The position numbers and the translations under genes were made by a program. Shown here one piece after another: positions 35,631-47,523 of a stretch of 64,000 nt of DNA. Origin of the DNA: Zygaena filipendulae (Eukaryota > Arthropoda > Insecta > Lepidoptera > Zygaenidae). Position 1 is the stretch's first letter. The number at the start of each line of letters is the position of its first letter. Below the pieces are notes generated by a model. It saw only the letters and a list, made by a program, of their open reading frames with translations. It was not told the DNA's origin and made no database searches. The stretch covers positions 3,122,501 through 3,186,500 of the forward strand of contig OU015651.1 of assembly GCA_907165275.2 (NCBI GenBank). The letters run 5' to 3'.

Positions 35631-35826
35631 AGATAGAAGATATCGGTGAACGTTTGTTGTCACCACGGAGAAAGGAACTTTGTAATAGGTTTAGTATCGT
35701 AACCACAGAACGACTACAGGTGCCCTACAGTGCAACGTAGGCACCGCAGACAAGACACTCATCGTGAACAAAATGTAGAGCTAGTACAATAAACAAAATG
35801 TAAAATTAACGGTTGCTGGCCCTTAT

Positions 35827-35920
35827 ATTTTTTTTTATGCCATAGGGGGCGAACGGGCAGGTGGTACACCTGATAGTAAGTGATTACCGCCGCACATGGA
35901 CATCTGCAACACCAGAAGGC
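35827..35920 (-). repeat. SINE 3'-part fragment
   Basis: GCCATAGGGGGCGAACGGGC, GTGGTACACCTGATAGTAAG and CATCTGCAACACCAGAAGG match the 3' part of the SINE at 29061-29456 without its 37-bp insert. Confidence 0.6.
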
Positions 35921-36244
35921 ATAATATAAACGATCCTCAAACTAAGAAACGTTTATGAGATTTTACGTCCCGATTAATCGTAAATCTTCGAACGAAAAGA
36001 CCGAAGTTACTTTCGCTTGATATTTTGTAGAGATCTCAGATTGAACTCCCAGATTTTGTCGTTTGTCAACCACGTTTGTTTTCCGTCAAACTAACTAGTC
36101 AGGGGAAATAATATGTTTTACATGAAAACAATAATAAGAAATCATGGGAACTGCTCATGCTCTTCTGTCTTAATCAAGATGAAAATTGTAAAATATTTCA
36201 TAGGCAACAGCCAACGCTGGGTGTAATAGAAAATGGACAAAGTA

Positions 36245-36266
36245 CCATTTATGTTGACATAAATGG
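36245..36266. repeat. 22-bp palindrome
   Basis: CCATTTATGT and ACATAAATGG around TG. Short; probably a degraded fold-back element. Confidence 0.45.
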
Positions 36267-36853
36267 AAGGACAAGTTGACATAAAGGTCCCAAGAAGCCG
36301 AAAAGGTTGAGAGATTAGATTAGTGATTTAGAGAAGGGTTGGTTTTGAAAATGAAGGTCCTTAGCCAGCGCATGCATATTGTGTTTTGCTGACTGTACTA
36401 GTATGCTGCATAATAATATGTACTCAAATTATCTTATTATTTAATTAGTTTCGGTGTAAACAATAAGCAACCCGATGCGATGCCGAAGTTTTAATACACT
36501 CAAACACAAAACACGTTGTGTCGACAACGGCCTGAAGTGAAGAAACAAAGAACAGGTGTTTATTAATGGAAGTTAATTCTGAGAGCAAACTAAAAGAGGA
36601 TAAGGTTCTCAAGGCCGATCTATAACTAGATATCTCACGATTACAAGCACAACAATAAGACGATCGAAGCCAAACTACATTCGAATACAGCGTAGAGCCA
36701 GTTCGTTTTATTACGAAGTCACGTTTTGATCTGTAGTTTGCGGTTCTCTACATCTACATTCCGAGAATTCCAATGTATGGTAAGTATGTATCTATAAATG
36801 CCAATTCAGAGCTTTATTCGACGGTCGAAATCAACTCTAGAAGCGGCACTCAC

Positions 36854-36968
36854 CGTTGGCGCCGAAAAAGTCATCTTTCTCCAAAATGTCATGCTGGAAG
36901 CCGTAAGCAGGTAGCCATGCATTGGAACCGGGCGGTTCCGGCCAATCCGCGATGCGGACCTCTTCCAT
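36854..36968 (-). CDS. First coding exon of an unrecognised minus-strand gene
   Basis: The exon starts with ATG at 36968 and ends at a strong donor (G|GTGAGT). It encodes 38 residues plus the first base of codon 39. The peptide begins MEEVRIADWPEPPG and ends FQHDILEKDDFFGAN, acidic with several aromatics and quite unlike random AT-rich translation. The phase-1 donor fits exactly with the acceptor of the exon at 8198, and the joined codon is GGT. An ATG in another frame lies 8 bases upstream; its frame runs through this exon but meets a stop soon after splicing to exon 2, so it is not the protein frame. The downstream exons are about 28.7 kb away in the same orientation. The family is not recognised. 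It could be one of several alternative first exons. Confidence 0.78.
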
Positions 36969-37400
36969 GTCAACATTAACACAACACTGCACTCCACTGG
37001 CGAGTTGACACTACGTTGACACAAACATGTACGGACTACGGGCTACCTTTGCGCTCGTCCATTAGGTTGTCATTTAGGACGATAACGGTGGTTGATTCGG
37101 TGCGGGTTACGGCCTGTCGGTTTGTAGTTTGTTACAGAGGCAGTTGTTGCGTGTACAGTTTTGTGGCGGTGTTTTAAAAACGCGCGCGCGCGGCGGTGAG
37201 CGGCGAATGACTGCGGCCTGGCTCGCTCGAGTGGTACGTTCGCGGGTCGACGGCGGCGCAGGCGCCGCGATCTCTCTCCGTCCGAATTGCAGCAAAAAAC
37301 AAAAACCTCCAGACGACATCTCTCCGCGCCTCGGTTGTTTCTCATGTGCTATTGCTCTCGACCCGAAGCCCCATGAAGAAATCGAATCGCAAAACTAGAT
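36969..37400 (-). promoter_or_regulatory. CpG-rich 5' leader and probable promoter of the minus-strand gene
   Basis: Unlike the AT-rich surroundings, 37080-37350 is dense in CpG, with a (CG)n run near 37181-37191 and a GGCGCAGGCGCC palindrome near 37255. On the minus strand the sequence GCAGTCATTC near 37210 resembles an arthropod initiator. No clear TATA box was seen. Between this region and the coding ATG at 36968 the minus strand carries several short upstream reading frames. The open frames on both strands here are read as GC-rich shadows. Confidence 0.5.
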
Positions 37401-39092
37401 TCACCGGCCCCAAGAACCTGTTATCTGGATGAGACTAGAGCAAGTTTGTAAGAAACATTATAGGTACCTAAGAATTGTAATATGTAGATATCATTAGGAG
37501 ACTAACAACGGTCGTTAAATTTTATCTCTACTAATTAGAGGCTCTCGAATCACTTGCATACCTTTATAGAATTTTCTAAAATAATAGTGCCTGGACGTTA
37601 TTCCTTATGGAATCATCAGTCAATTAGAAGTGACCCTGGATTATATTGGGAGTTGGGTTGAGACTCGGGGCTCTGCATGGGCTCTGTAACCACCAATAAA
37701 CATCAAGTTGGTTGCATATTATAGATTTGTGATATTCTTGATGAAAATATAGATTGAGGATAACCAATTAGAACATAAAGTTACATACCGGGTGTGAGGT
37801 TGAACGAGGGACTTGAATAATCCCCTTGCTAAACCTTACACCCTGTATAAGCTCCATAGTTTATTCTTATTTTGAATTTACACATCTAGTTATCCAAATT
37901 CAATTAAATACTTATCTTCAATTTAACGCCATTTCTATTCGAAAGCGTACGATTGATTTGCTGTGGATTATTTATGCATTTATCGACTACTTTTGCACTT
38001 AGGATTTCGTTAGGTTTTATAATATAATTTCCTTTCGTTTCTTTTCCTGAGTCTTATAATCTCTACCAAATATTACATTAATAACGGTAAAGCTTTATTG
38101 TCAAGAAGACATTTTCGCTGTATTAGTATTCAATAACGGTAAAGTTAATCGTAACACAGGCCACGATTACCCCATGTAAGTACGGATTGTAACCGAACTT
38201 TCAAACGAAAAACAAGGAGAAAGTCCATATTTAATGTCGTACAGTGTACTTACTACATTAGACTTATGTTGATCAAATGTTTCACTACACTTTTATTATG
38301 GTAGTCATAAAGATTCATCTGTAAGACTGTAGATAATAGAGACCACTTATTACTATGGTAGGTAATAGTGAACTGATGTAGAGATCTAAGGTAGAGGGTA
38401 TGAATTGTTAATGTAGAGAAAAAATGTACAAGGTGTTGGTTTTCACGGCTTCGACGCAAACTAAAAAAAATCAAGCAAACAATATACACATTATAATTTG
38501 TAATAATATATAGGCAGAGTACCAAATCTGCATAATAACATTTGAAACGTATAGGTACAACGAGAACCTTGTATGCATCGTTTATTAAAAAACGCAATTT
38601 GCCATAAATTTTTTCTCAATGTCAAAATCGCAGGAGATAGTCCTAAGTCATAACCTAATTACGCGTAGTAGCCAAAACATCTTTAATGTGTGCTCTCTGT
38701 TCACATCAGAAAAATAGGGAAAAGTGAACATGAAAATTGTAATTTTGGAATCCCATTGTATACGTAGCCTCCCGATATTTTTAAATATTTTATCTACATA
38801 TTAATAGAAACAGCTTCATTGTTTGCGTCCAAGTCCACATTTGACTTATTATTCAAACTTAAACATCATGACTCTCTGCTTCATTAACGCCTAGCTAAAA
38901 CCCACAGATTTATATGGGCATATATACTTATATATCCTACCTCTATGCTTATACATAGTACCGCTGGGTCTAAAACTGAAATTTTGTCCAGGGCTTCCTT
39001 TTATAATATTTTCAAACGTCAAGAAAGGGTTTTCTGAAATTGACCCATACGAGAGTGAAAGTTTGTATAAAAGTAAGGTTAATTTTTAAGTT
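37401..39092. other. Upstream flank of the gene; no gene seen
   Basis: AT-rich. At 37788-37853 the inverted pair CCGGGTGTGAGGTT / AACCTTACACCCTG, with TA on each side, suggests a tiny Tc1/mariner-like fold-back. No other feature supported. Confidence 0.4.
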
Positions 39093-39410
39093 ATACAACG
39101 TGTGAATGAAAACTAGAAAGTAGTTTGCTCAGAATCGGCTTCCGAATCGATTGCACCATGTTTAAATTTGGTTATATTTTTTCATTTTTACTAAAAAAAA
39201 TAAAATAATAAAATAAAAAAATGAATCGGACATTGACACGTAGGCGCGGGCGTAGCGCTTGAAATCTCGTAGATAAGTCACCTCCAAACTAATGTTGAAT
39301 AACTTTTAAACTATTAATTTTTTGACCTAATTTATATTTTAGTCACATTATTGTTTATTTTTTTAAATGGGGTGTATCAGGTTTTTGGTTAATTCATTAC
39401 CACGTTGTAT
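39093..39410 (-). mobile_element. MITE-like element, copy 2 (relative of 9425-9763)
   Basis: Ends TTATACAACGTG and CACGTTGTATAA are inverted. CACCTCCAAACTAATGTTGA corresponds to the 9425-9763 interior in reverse. Confidence 0.6.
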
Positions 39411-40231
39411 AATAGGTACTTACGTGATATTTGGATACGTATTTAAAAAAGTAATCAAACCCCGTAGGTGAGAAAGGTATAAAACGTGGGTGAAATAGTA
39501 TCGGGAACAGTTTGTAATATCTTTTAGTCTTGACATAACAGACTTTAAAAGAATGAAGAACTGCTTCGTGATTGCAAATCTAGCTGTACCGCGCGGTTTC
39601 ACCCGGAATAATTTCGGTGTTCCCGCGGAATAGTTCCATACAAACTTTGCAACCCCTTTTCACCAGCTTAGTTGATCAGTCAGTCAGTTTCTTTTTTTAT
39701 AGATATTCCTACCTGTGTCGTTTGATATCCACAATTAATTACGTAATATTGTGTAATTATCATAAAAATAAATTGTATGTCAAAAGAAACAGTAGGCATT
39801 CATGCCATTATTTAGTTCATTAAACTCCGAAATTGCTTTTACTTCGGAACATAATTTTGCGTACAGTACGTAATAAGAATGTCTTAATGATTTTAGAAAG
39901 TGGATACATTTGTGTGGAATTTTTAATTATTGTTGCTTTTTTTTATTACAATAGTAGAGCTGTAGAGTGTTTTTTCTTTTGCTTTGGCTAAGGTCCAACC
40001 GGAAGTAATCACAGACATAGAGCGCCCTCCAAACAGAGTTACATAATTAAATATAGGGAAGTATGTTGTTTTTTAATTTTTTTTTTCGACAACGACTTTT
40101 TAATTTCTTCGCCTTAGTACAGTAGAGTACTATATTATCGTCTGTTCCTTTTTATAAATGTAGGTATCGAACTTCAAAAAATATACACTCTTTAGATTTT
40201 GCAATGTCATATTTTTTCCATTATATTATTA

Positions 40232-40445
40232 CTAGCTGTGCCCCGTGGTTTTACCCGCGGTAATTTTGGAGTTCCCGCGGTAATTCCGGGATAAAAAGTA
40301 CTCTATGTCCTTCTCTGTACCCCTGACAACGTGCATGCCAAATTTCATCCAAATCCGTTCAGCCATTTTTGCGTGATTGAGTAACAAACATCCAAACATC
40401 TAAACATCCAAACATCCACACTTTCACATTTATAATATTAGGTAG
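40232..40445 (+). repeat. GCGGTTTCACCCGCG-family copy, near full length
   Basis: From CTAGCTGTGCCCCGTGGTTT through AGTTCCCGCGGTAATTCCGG, CCCCTGACAACGTGCATGCC and an (AACATCC)n stretch to TTTATAATATTAGG. Close to 50136-50342. Confidence 0.7.
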
Positions 40446-40564
40446 TAGGATTATACATATACATATATGCTCAAAAGAATTTAAAAAATTCAATTCACAG
40501 TCCCAAGCAAATCTGGAATTCTGGTGATTAAGACTATCGAGGCGATGTCTTCTGTTGTAACCTA

Positions 40565-40974
40565 TAACAAAAAAATTAAAACCGACTTCCAAAAACACAA
40601 AACTAATAAAAAGCTAAAAATAAAAAGCTAAAAATAACAAAATATCGAATTAATCCAAATGACAAAAACACGCGTAATATTATTATTGGTTTGTGCTACC
40701 ACTGATCGGTTTGAATTCGGTGACAAGCTCGCTGGTGTCTGCCCACTTGGGTTGTGCTCACGAAGAGCTGGTGGCGGGAGTCGATTTAGCCCATCTACCC
40801 TCCATATATGGCTTGTCACCGACTTCATACCGATCAGTGGTAGCACAAACCAATAATAATATTACGCGTGTTTTTGTCATTTGGATTAATTCGATATTTT
40901 GTTATTTTTAGCTTTTTATTTTTAGCTTTTTATTAGTTTTGTGTTTTTGGAAGTCGGTTTTAATTTTTTTGTTA
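40565..40974. repeat. Near-perfect hairpin within copy C
   Basis: Both arms carry this copy's private variants: a duplicated AAAAAGCTAAAAAT unit, ATATCGAATTAATCC and CACTGATCGG. Arms match each other better than the arms of copies A or B. Confidence 0.85.
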
Positions 40975-41765
40975 AAAATTTGTTTATTTCTTGCTTTTTA
41001 GTGAGTCGGTTTGTAATTTATCTAAGTTACAATAGCCTACTGTCAACTGCTTGTAACCTTATACAAAATATTGCTTTTACCGATGCAGGGACGTTAATTT
41101 TTGAGGAGTTCTGCTGGTACACCACCATCAGTTCCACTTCACCATATACATTGTGACGAACATTAATTGTTTAGAAACCACATTAAAGTTAACGAATCGG
41201 AATCTGTGAAATACCTATTATTTAGTAAGTGCCGATGACCATCTGTGGTCTTCATCATCAGTTCCACTTCTTCAAATTTTACTTTCCGAAAGCAAATAAA
41301 CGATTTACTATAAAAAATACAAAAATCGCTATAGGTGTACCTATAATTTTTGAAGAGTTCCCTCGATTACTCCAAGATTCCATCATCAGATCTCGACTTG
41401 GTGATAATGGAATCAATTTGGGAGTATCCCCTTTCAAACAAAAAAGCAATTTTCGAAATCGCTCCAATCGGAACCCGTGCAATACGTATTATTGTTGAGT
41501 AGTTCCGATGACCATCTGTGGTCTTCATCATCAGTTCCACTTCTTCAAATTTTGCTTTTCAAAAGCAAATGAACGATTTACTATCAAAAATACCCAAATC
41601 GCTATAGGTGTGCCTATAATTTTTGAAGAGTTCCCTCGATTTCTCCAAGATCCCATCATCAGATCCCGACTTGGTGGCAATGGGACCTAATTGGGAGTAT
41701 ACCCTTTCAAACAAAAAAAGAATTTTTCAAATCGGTCCAACCGTCTTCGAGTAATCGGTGAACAT

Positions 41766-41815
<50 letters not shown>

Positions 41816-41863
41816 ATACATACAATCGAACATAGAACCTCCTCCTTTTTGGAAGTCGGTTAA
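40565..41863 (+). repeat. 1.3-kb composite transposable element, copy C
   Basis: Same layout as copy A: hairpin (40565-40974), two tandem ~270-base units, long A-run (about 41770-41813) and the terminal TTTTTGGAAGTCGGTTAA. Its start lacks about 20 bases present in A and B. The fragment at 15998 starts at the same point. Confidence 0.82.
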
Positions 41864-42151
41864 AAACTAAAGAATACATTGTAAAGAAGGAGAGATAAAA
41901 AAAAGAAAATTACAGCGTTATTGAAATTAAAATTTACCAACAAATCGTTTATCATTTCATGCATTTCAAATTGGAAAAGTGCCGTCACTGAGAAGTCTGG
42001 CTGGACGCCAACCAATTATATACCTACTAAACTGTGAATGCGAGTGAACTCTACGCATCAAACCCGTCGGCACTCCACTGTTTTACTCACTCGTGTTGTA
42101 TAAACAGAGTGTCGATTCTGGCCATGAGCAAAACTCAAAACCGCATCGGTC

Positions 42152-42190
42152 CTCCTCACTCCTCCTCCTCACTCCTCCTCCTCCTCGAGT
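42152..42190 (+). repeat. (CTC)n low-complexity tract
   Basis: CCTCCTCACTCCTCCTCCTC and similar. The short open frames that overlap it are not supported as genes. Confidence 0.6.
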
Positions 42191-42671
42191 ACATCCCTGT
42201 CTCGATGGCTGTCGGCTGATTGATTTATCTTGCGTTAAGAGATGTCATGAAAGCACGAATTCAATTACCATTCGATATTCGGCCAAATACCTACCATATT
42301 GCGAACTATTCGATCGAATACCGACTATCAAGTCATGAGAAAAGTCACATACGTATACCTAATATTACTCAAGAATTTTACCAACAAAAAGCTAAAAATT
42401 TAACAGAGGTAAGCTACTGTGGTTATATACTGAATTTTTTTTTTCATAAACTTCAATGTAATAATCACCTGCGAAGTCGGTGAAAATGATTACACGTGAG
42501 CGTCACGCGTCACGGCATCTGTAGTTTGCATATGGGGAGACCCTTATTGGTGAAAGAACGGCAAAAGAACGGGGGCGGTTTTACGTTTTGCATTAGTAGA
42601 ATTGACCCTCTGTTTTGTGCGAAAGGAAAAGGACACGTGGACGCGGTGGACGACCATTGATATATTAAATA

Positions 42672-42880
42672 CTAGCTGTGCCCCGCAGTTTCACCCGCGT
42701 TAATTTCAGATATCCCATGGAAATTCCGGGATAAAAAGTAGCCTAAGTTACTCCTTGTAACATCAGCTATCTGCCAGTAAAAGTCCCGTTAACATCGGTC
42801 CAGCCGTTTCAGAGATTACCCGGAACAAACACACAGACAGACAGACAGAAAAAAATTAAAATTGATTTTTTGATGTTAGG
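42672..42880 (+). repeat. (ACAG)n-tailed GCGGTTTCACC subfamily copy
   Basis: CTAGCTGTGCCCCGCAGTTT head, GGGATAAAAAGTAGCCTAAG, AGTCCCGTTAACATCGGTCC and ACACAGACAGACAGACAG tail. Confidence 0.65.
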
Positions 42881-43614
42881 TATGTTGTTATGGTGTTGTA
42901 AATTTCGTATACTTATTTTGTGAAAAGCTGTTAATTTGAAATTACAAACAGACACTTCAATTTTATTTATGTATAAATATCAATGTTGACGGCTAATGCG
43001 CCTTTTTTGAAAATTTTATTTAATTCTTCACGAAAAGGATTAAAAGTACAACAGGATAAAGCAAGGCGCTAGGTACCTACTGTCACGTTGTAATGCATTA
43101 TTTTATAATATAATAGTAAAGTAAATATTTATGATTATTTCACATAGAAACCATGTAGGTAAGTTATATTATTTCAATCTATCTTATGAGATCCCATTTT
43201 TAATAAAAAAATTACTTTTATGAATTTTCAACTAGCTCACTGCATCGACACGACGCGACTGCAGAATGACGTACCTAACTACCTACACAAGAAGACACAC
43301 GTGTTCTATAACAATAATTAACTACCTCGTTAATTATAATTAGGTAAGGCAATGTCCTGAGGTAACTAAGGACAACATTGGCTAAAACACGTTCTGAAAT
43401 TATAATAATAAAAAAAAGCAAGTGGAACGTTCTAACATCCATAAGCATAACCCACCTGCCGATTGGTATCTCCATAAAAATAAATAACCCATTAGATATA
43501 TTATTATTTTTAAATTAAGAACGCTATGATCATTTACCAACGAGATGCTTATGAGATTAATTACGTTACCCTCTTATAATGCTTTTTTATTTTTTAATTT
43601 TATTAAGGTAACTA

Positions 43615-43795
43615 TAGCTGTACCCCGCCGCGGTTTCACAGTCCTTTTCTATAGGTACGTCTGACACCGTGTATAGATACAAACTTTCATGATGATTGGT
43701 TGAGAGTGATTGCTGAGAGAGTGAAAAGGTAGCAGACAGACAAATAGACAGAGTTACTTTCGCATTCATTATAATAATATTAGTATAGATTTCAA
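43615..43795 (+). repeat. GCGGTTTCACC-family fragment
   Basis: AGCTGTACCCCGCCGCGGTTTC-type head (17 of these bases near 43615-43633), AGACAGACAAATAGACAGAG and a TAATATTAGTATAGATT tail. Confidence 0.5.
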
Positions 43796-45237
43796 AACAA
43801 AACATTAACCTCTAAATTACTCACAGGTGAGAATTTGTTAAAATGTCATTGAAGAAGCCAAATGTTTGTGATTGCGTAGGTATATTGTTATAATTTTATA
43901 GATAGTTGTTCCCGCGGATTCACCGGCGTTAATTCTAGAATTATCTCAGGAAAATATATCTTGTAGGTTCGGAAGTAGTAGCAGAGCCTTCGGCTAGCTT
44001 AATAATAATAGTAAAAGCGGTAAAAATAATAATAATTTAGTTGTTATTCATCTGAGATCTAAAATAGGAGTCCGTCATAAAGTATAATCAGAATATAAAA
44101 ATTAACAATTTGAAATTTATAAAAAGAATATCAATAGAATAAAAAACATTTAAAAAATAAAAAGTAATATAAATGAGGCGGGATATGATAACGAGTGGCA
44201 TACGGCCGCCTCGTTATACAAACTCAGCTATATGAAAATCCTTTCTTAAATGACGTCTACTCCCTATTAGTCAGAAATTTTTTATATAAAAACACCATAC
44301 TAATTTCCGGCTTTTCAGGTCGGTTTTTTCAAAAAAATTCTTTCACACGAACCTTGTCCTAACTATCAGATATACCTACCTATTACTATAGCACACGCTC
44401 CTTCATATATGTGGCAGTTGATTTTTATATAAATAAAATACGTATTCTAAAATATACGAAGGCATTTTTATTTAGATTAGTAAACGGATAACACCTGACA
44501 TCTGGCAATAAAATATTACCTACTTCTTTCTGAATTGCATTCAGGTTTAATAGAAAAAATAAAACAGGCGATTAGCATGCATAAATCTATACTAACAATT
44601 CAATTTTTAATTTCAATTTCATTAATTTTTTTTTAAGGATATACTTCTTTTGGCGGGTAGAGTGTTACTTTGAGCGTCAAAATTTCAAATTCACTTCAAA
44701 GACGTGTGTAGTCTAATTTGAAAAAAAAAGGTCCAAATAGTTCGATCATCGGACTAGTTGGAAACCAAATTTTTACGCACATTTTATTTAACCGACTTCC
44801 AAAAAGGAGGAGGTACTATGTTCGATTGTATGTGTGCTTTTTTTTTTGTTCAGAAAAGTTTGATGCAACGCGTAGAGCGTTTGTATGGAAAGTGACGGGT
44901 TGACCGCTCGTAAGTCGCGGTTGACTAGTTGACTAATGTCGTAAAACGGACTGAGTGTGTTGGGATAAGGTTGGGATCCATCCAGTAGAAATATATCTGG
45001 TTAGATATCCAATAATAGGTTATTTTTTTTAGTTCGTTTATTAATTGCAAACCTTATAGCACATTTGAAACGATCAACAGTGACGACTGACGATTTACTT
45101 ATGAACTTTAATATATAGAATGTCTTTGTTGTCAAACGTGAGTAACAGTTAAATAATGCATGAAAAAGATACTGATGAAAGACCATTCCTTTTTTCCCAC
45201 GCATTCGATTTTAATTGAATTATTTTATTTAAATTAA
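43796..45237. other. AT-rich stretch; only repeat fragments seen
   Basis: Contains a degenerate GCGGATTCACCGGCG head at about 43915 and the terminal piece of the 1.3-kb element at 44788-44846. No gene supported. Confidence 0.4.
44788..44846 (-). repeat. Terminal fragment of the 1.3-kb element
   Basis: TTTAACCGACTTCCAAAAAG, GAGGAGGTACTATGTTCG and a T-run, as at the left end of copy B. Confidence 0.65.
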
Positions 45238-45410
45238 ATGAAACAAAGCCTATACCTATATGTTGCTCCAGGCCGAGCTTAATCTAATTGTGAGAACGGC
45301 ATTGCGTTCCGTTTAGTAGATTCAGAGATTAACGCGAACAGACAGATAGACACAAAAGAATATAAAGAAAAAAAAAATTTTACTGGCAACTCTTCTTTTA
45401 TCGCCCCTTC
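45238..45410 (+). repeat. Headless (ACAG)n-type GCGGTTTCACC subfamily fragment
   Basis: ATGAAACAAAGCCTATACC, GCTCCAGGCCGAGCTTAATC and GAACAGACAGATAGACAC. Confidence 0.5.
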
Positions 45411-45689
45411 CTCCACTCTTTATTGAGTTTTATTAAGAGAAAAAAAAATTAAAATACCACAATATTATCTAGTCTTGTTCATCCAACAGAAATGAAAGTG
45501 CCAGACCATTAGGTACATAGGTACATTCGTTTTGACTATCTTGTATTTGGATTTGCTTCTATCAATCAGTTTCTATACAACTTTGCAATCAAGATAACAC
45601 GACTGTACCAAGATTAGCACTTATTGTCTCCTAGCTATCGGATGACAGCTGTCACTCGGTGGGACAGATAAGTCAAGTCCATAAATTTT

Positions 45690-45945
45690 ACTTATCTATA
45701 TATATATATATATATTATAAAATGCTTTGTCCTGAATGACTGATGGATCCACGCACAGCCTAAACCGCTGATCGTAGAGACCTGAAACTGGGAAGGTGTA
45801 TTCTTTGTATGACGTAGGCATCCGATAAGAAAAGATTTTTGAAAATTCAACCCCTAAGGGGATGAAAAGGGGTTGCCAAGTTTATATGGAACAATTCCGC
45901 GGGAACTTCGAAATTATCGCGGGTGAAACCGCGCGGGACGGCTAG
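45690..45945 (-). repeat. GCGGTTTCACCCGCG-family copy
   Basis: A (TA)n run, then GCTTTGTCCTGAATGACTGA, AACCCCTAAGGGGATGAAAA and GGGTGAAACCGCGCGGGACG. Same subfamily as 52430-52655, opposite strand. Confidence 0.65.
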
Positions 45946-46915
45946 TCTTTCATAATACTTGTGTGTGTACGTATTTTTGAACGAGATTTTCTTCTAAGAA
46001 TTTGTTTTGACATAAATATTAATAAGTAGGTGACTGTTTCTTTTTCTTTCAGGATAAATATATTATCATAATATTATGTTTTTCAGGAATACCTACTGGA
46101 CTTAGATTTTATTGATGAAAATAATTTTCAAGATCGGTTCAGTAGTTCCTGCAGACATTAATCATTAAATGTCTCCAGGCGTGTTCTTCATCCATAGAGT
46201 AAAGTTTTTTTTTGGTTGTTTGCTTTCTCATTAATATGTTTATACTGTTTCTTCTTAATTTTCTTCCGGTATCTATGCTCTATCTGAGATTGGGAATTGT
46301 AGTGACCACAATTTGCTTGTTAATATTTTTTTAGTTAATTAGTTATTTGTTATTATTGCAATTCCTAATTTAATTTAAGTTTATTGTGTGATTGTACACA
46401 TCATAACCCCGCTGTGGGCACAAGTTTTGAGTTGCAGCCTAGAGCCCTACAAATCTACTTTATAATTAATTATTTAAGTGACTGTAACTTGTTTTGTGTC
46501 TGAATTAATAAATAAAATAAAAATAAAATAAATCCCATCCAAAATTATGCAGTGTGGTAAACTTATCGCTTCGTATTTAGAAGGCGGAGGTTCAATCTCA
46601 GGTTAAGAAAGAAAATATAACGAGGAAACCTGCACACGAAAGCGTGTTTAGTTCACAGACCACTGCACCGCGATGGGCTCATGTGGTGGAAAACCCAGTA
46701 TTTACTTAGGCATGTAAAAATCATGATTTAACGAGAGCTAAACCTCGGTAAACAACTAGTAGATACCTACGTTAGCATACATTATGTTAACATAATGTCC
46801 CGAATGGCGGTACAATCGTATCATGTTCATCTGAAACTTTACATGCTTATGCACAAAAAAAATAAATCACATACCTACCTCTACATAAAATGGAATGGAA
46901 AAACACTGAACATTT

Positions 46916-47151
46916 GGACGCAGATAAGCAATAACATGTTAACCCACAAAATTAAGTTATTGATTCAGAACGATTTATTGAGAGTTAGGGAACGTTTTTT
47001 AATTGTGTGTTTACCTTATTACATTGCTTAAATATGTAACTAAATATTGAACATGAAAAATGTTGACACAAAATGGCGCTCCTACTTTTAAAACACGATT
47101 TACTCAAAATTTCTCTAGTGTGGGTTAACACACTATTGCTTATCTATGTCC
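46916..47151 (+). mobile_element. GGAC...GTCC MITE, copy 3, with 4-bp target duplication
   Basis: GGACGCAGATAAGCAATAAC to ATTGCTTATCTATGTCC; ATTT flanks at 46912-46915 and 47152-47155. The short open frame overlapping its left half is not a gene. Confidence 0.85.
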
Positions 47152-47300
47152 ATTTATAATCTTCGCGAAGTCATAATCTTCGCCTATCTCGGTAATCAAA
47201 AGACGCATGATGTCACGAGATTATAAACAATATCTAATATCGTACGATTTCTCCATTCGCCTTTTTTAAAATAATTTCACCGATGTTCTAATTTTATGTA

Positions 47301-47521
47301 CAGTGGGCCACATAGACAAGTATACCGCCTTGTAATATTTATACTGTTTGTAAAACGTTTGTATTTATAAGTTACCGTTTTTGCAGCTCCAACCTCCAAA
47401 TTCCAATACAAGCGGAAAACGAATATTGGAGCTGCAAAAACGGCGACTTATAACGTCATAAAGTCGTTTTACAAACAGTATAAACTTTACAATGTGGTAT
47501 ACTTGTCTATGTGGCCCACTG
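47301..47521. mobile_element. Tc1/mariner-like palindromic MITE with TA duplication
   Basis: CAGTGGGCCACATAGACAAG and its reverse complement terminate a 221-bp palindrome. TA flanks at 47299-47300 and 47522-47523. Arms extend about 100 bp with scattered mismatches. No coding capacity. Confidence 0.85.
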
Positions 47522-47523
47522 TA

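Larger units (their letters stand above)
8199..36853 (-). other. Intron 1 of the minus-strand gene (about 28.7 kb)
   Basis: It is bounded by donor GTGAGT at 36853 and acceptor CTTCTTAG at 8199. I found no convincing internal coding exon, though small alternative exons cannot be excluded. It is packed with mobile elements, listed separately. The phases of exons 1 and 2 fit without an intervening exon. First introns of this size are ordinary for regulatory insect genes. Confidence 0.65.

Noticed and set aside
36806..37024. Overlapping minus frame through the first exon, with an ATG 8 bases upstream of the chosen start
   Set aside because: After splicing to exon 2 it meets a stop; the other frame continues through all three exons.
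37129..37398. Plus-strand 89-codon frame in the CpG-rich region as a divergent gene
   Set aside because: Low-complexity translation and no splice donor in a fitting phase; better explained as promoter GC content. A divergent non-coding transcript cannot be excluded.
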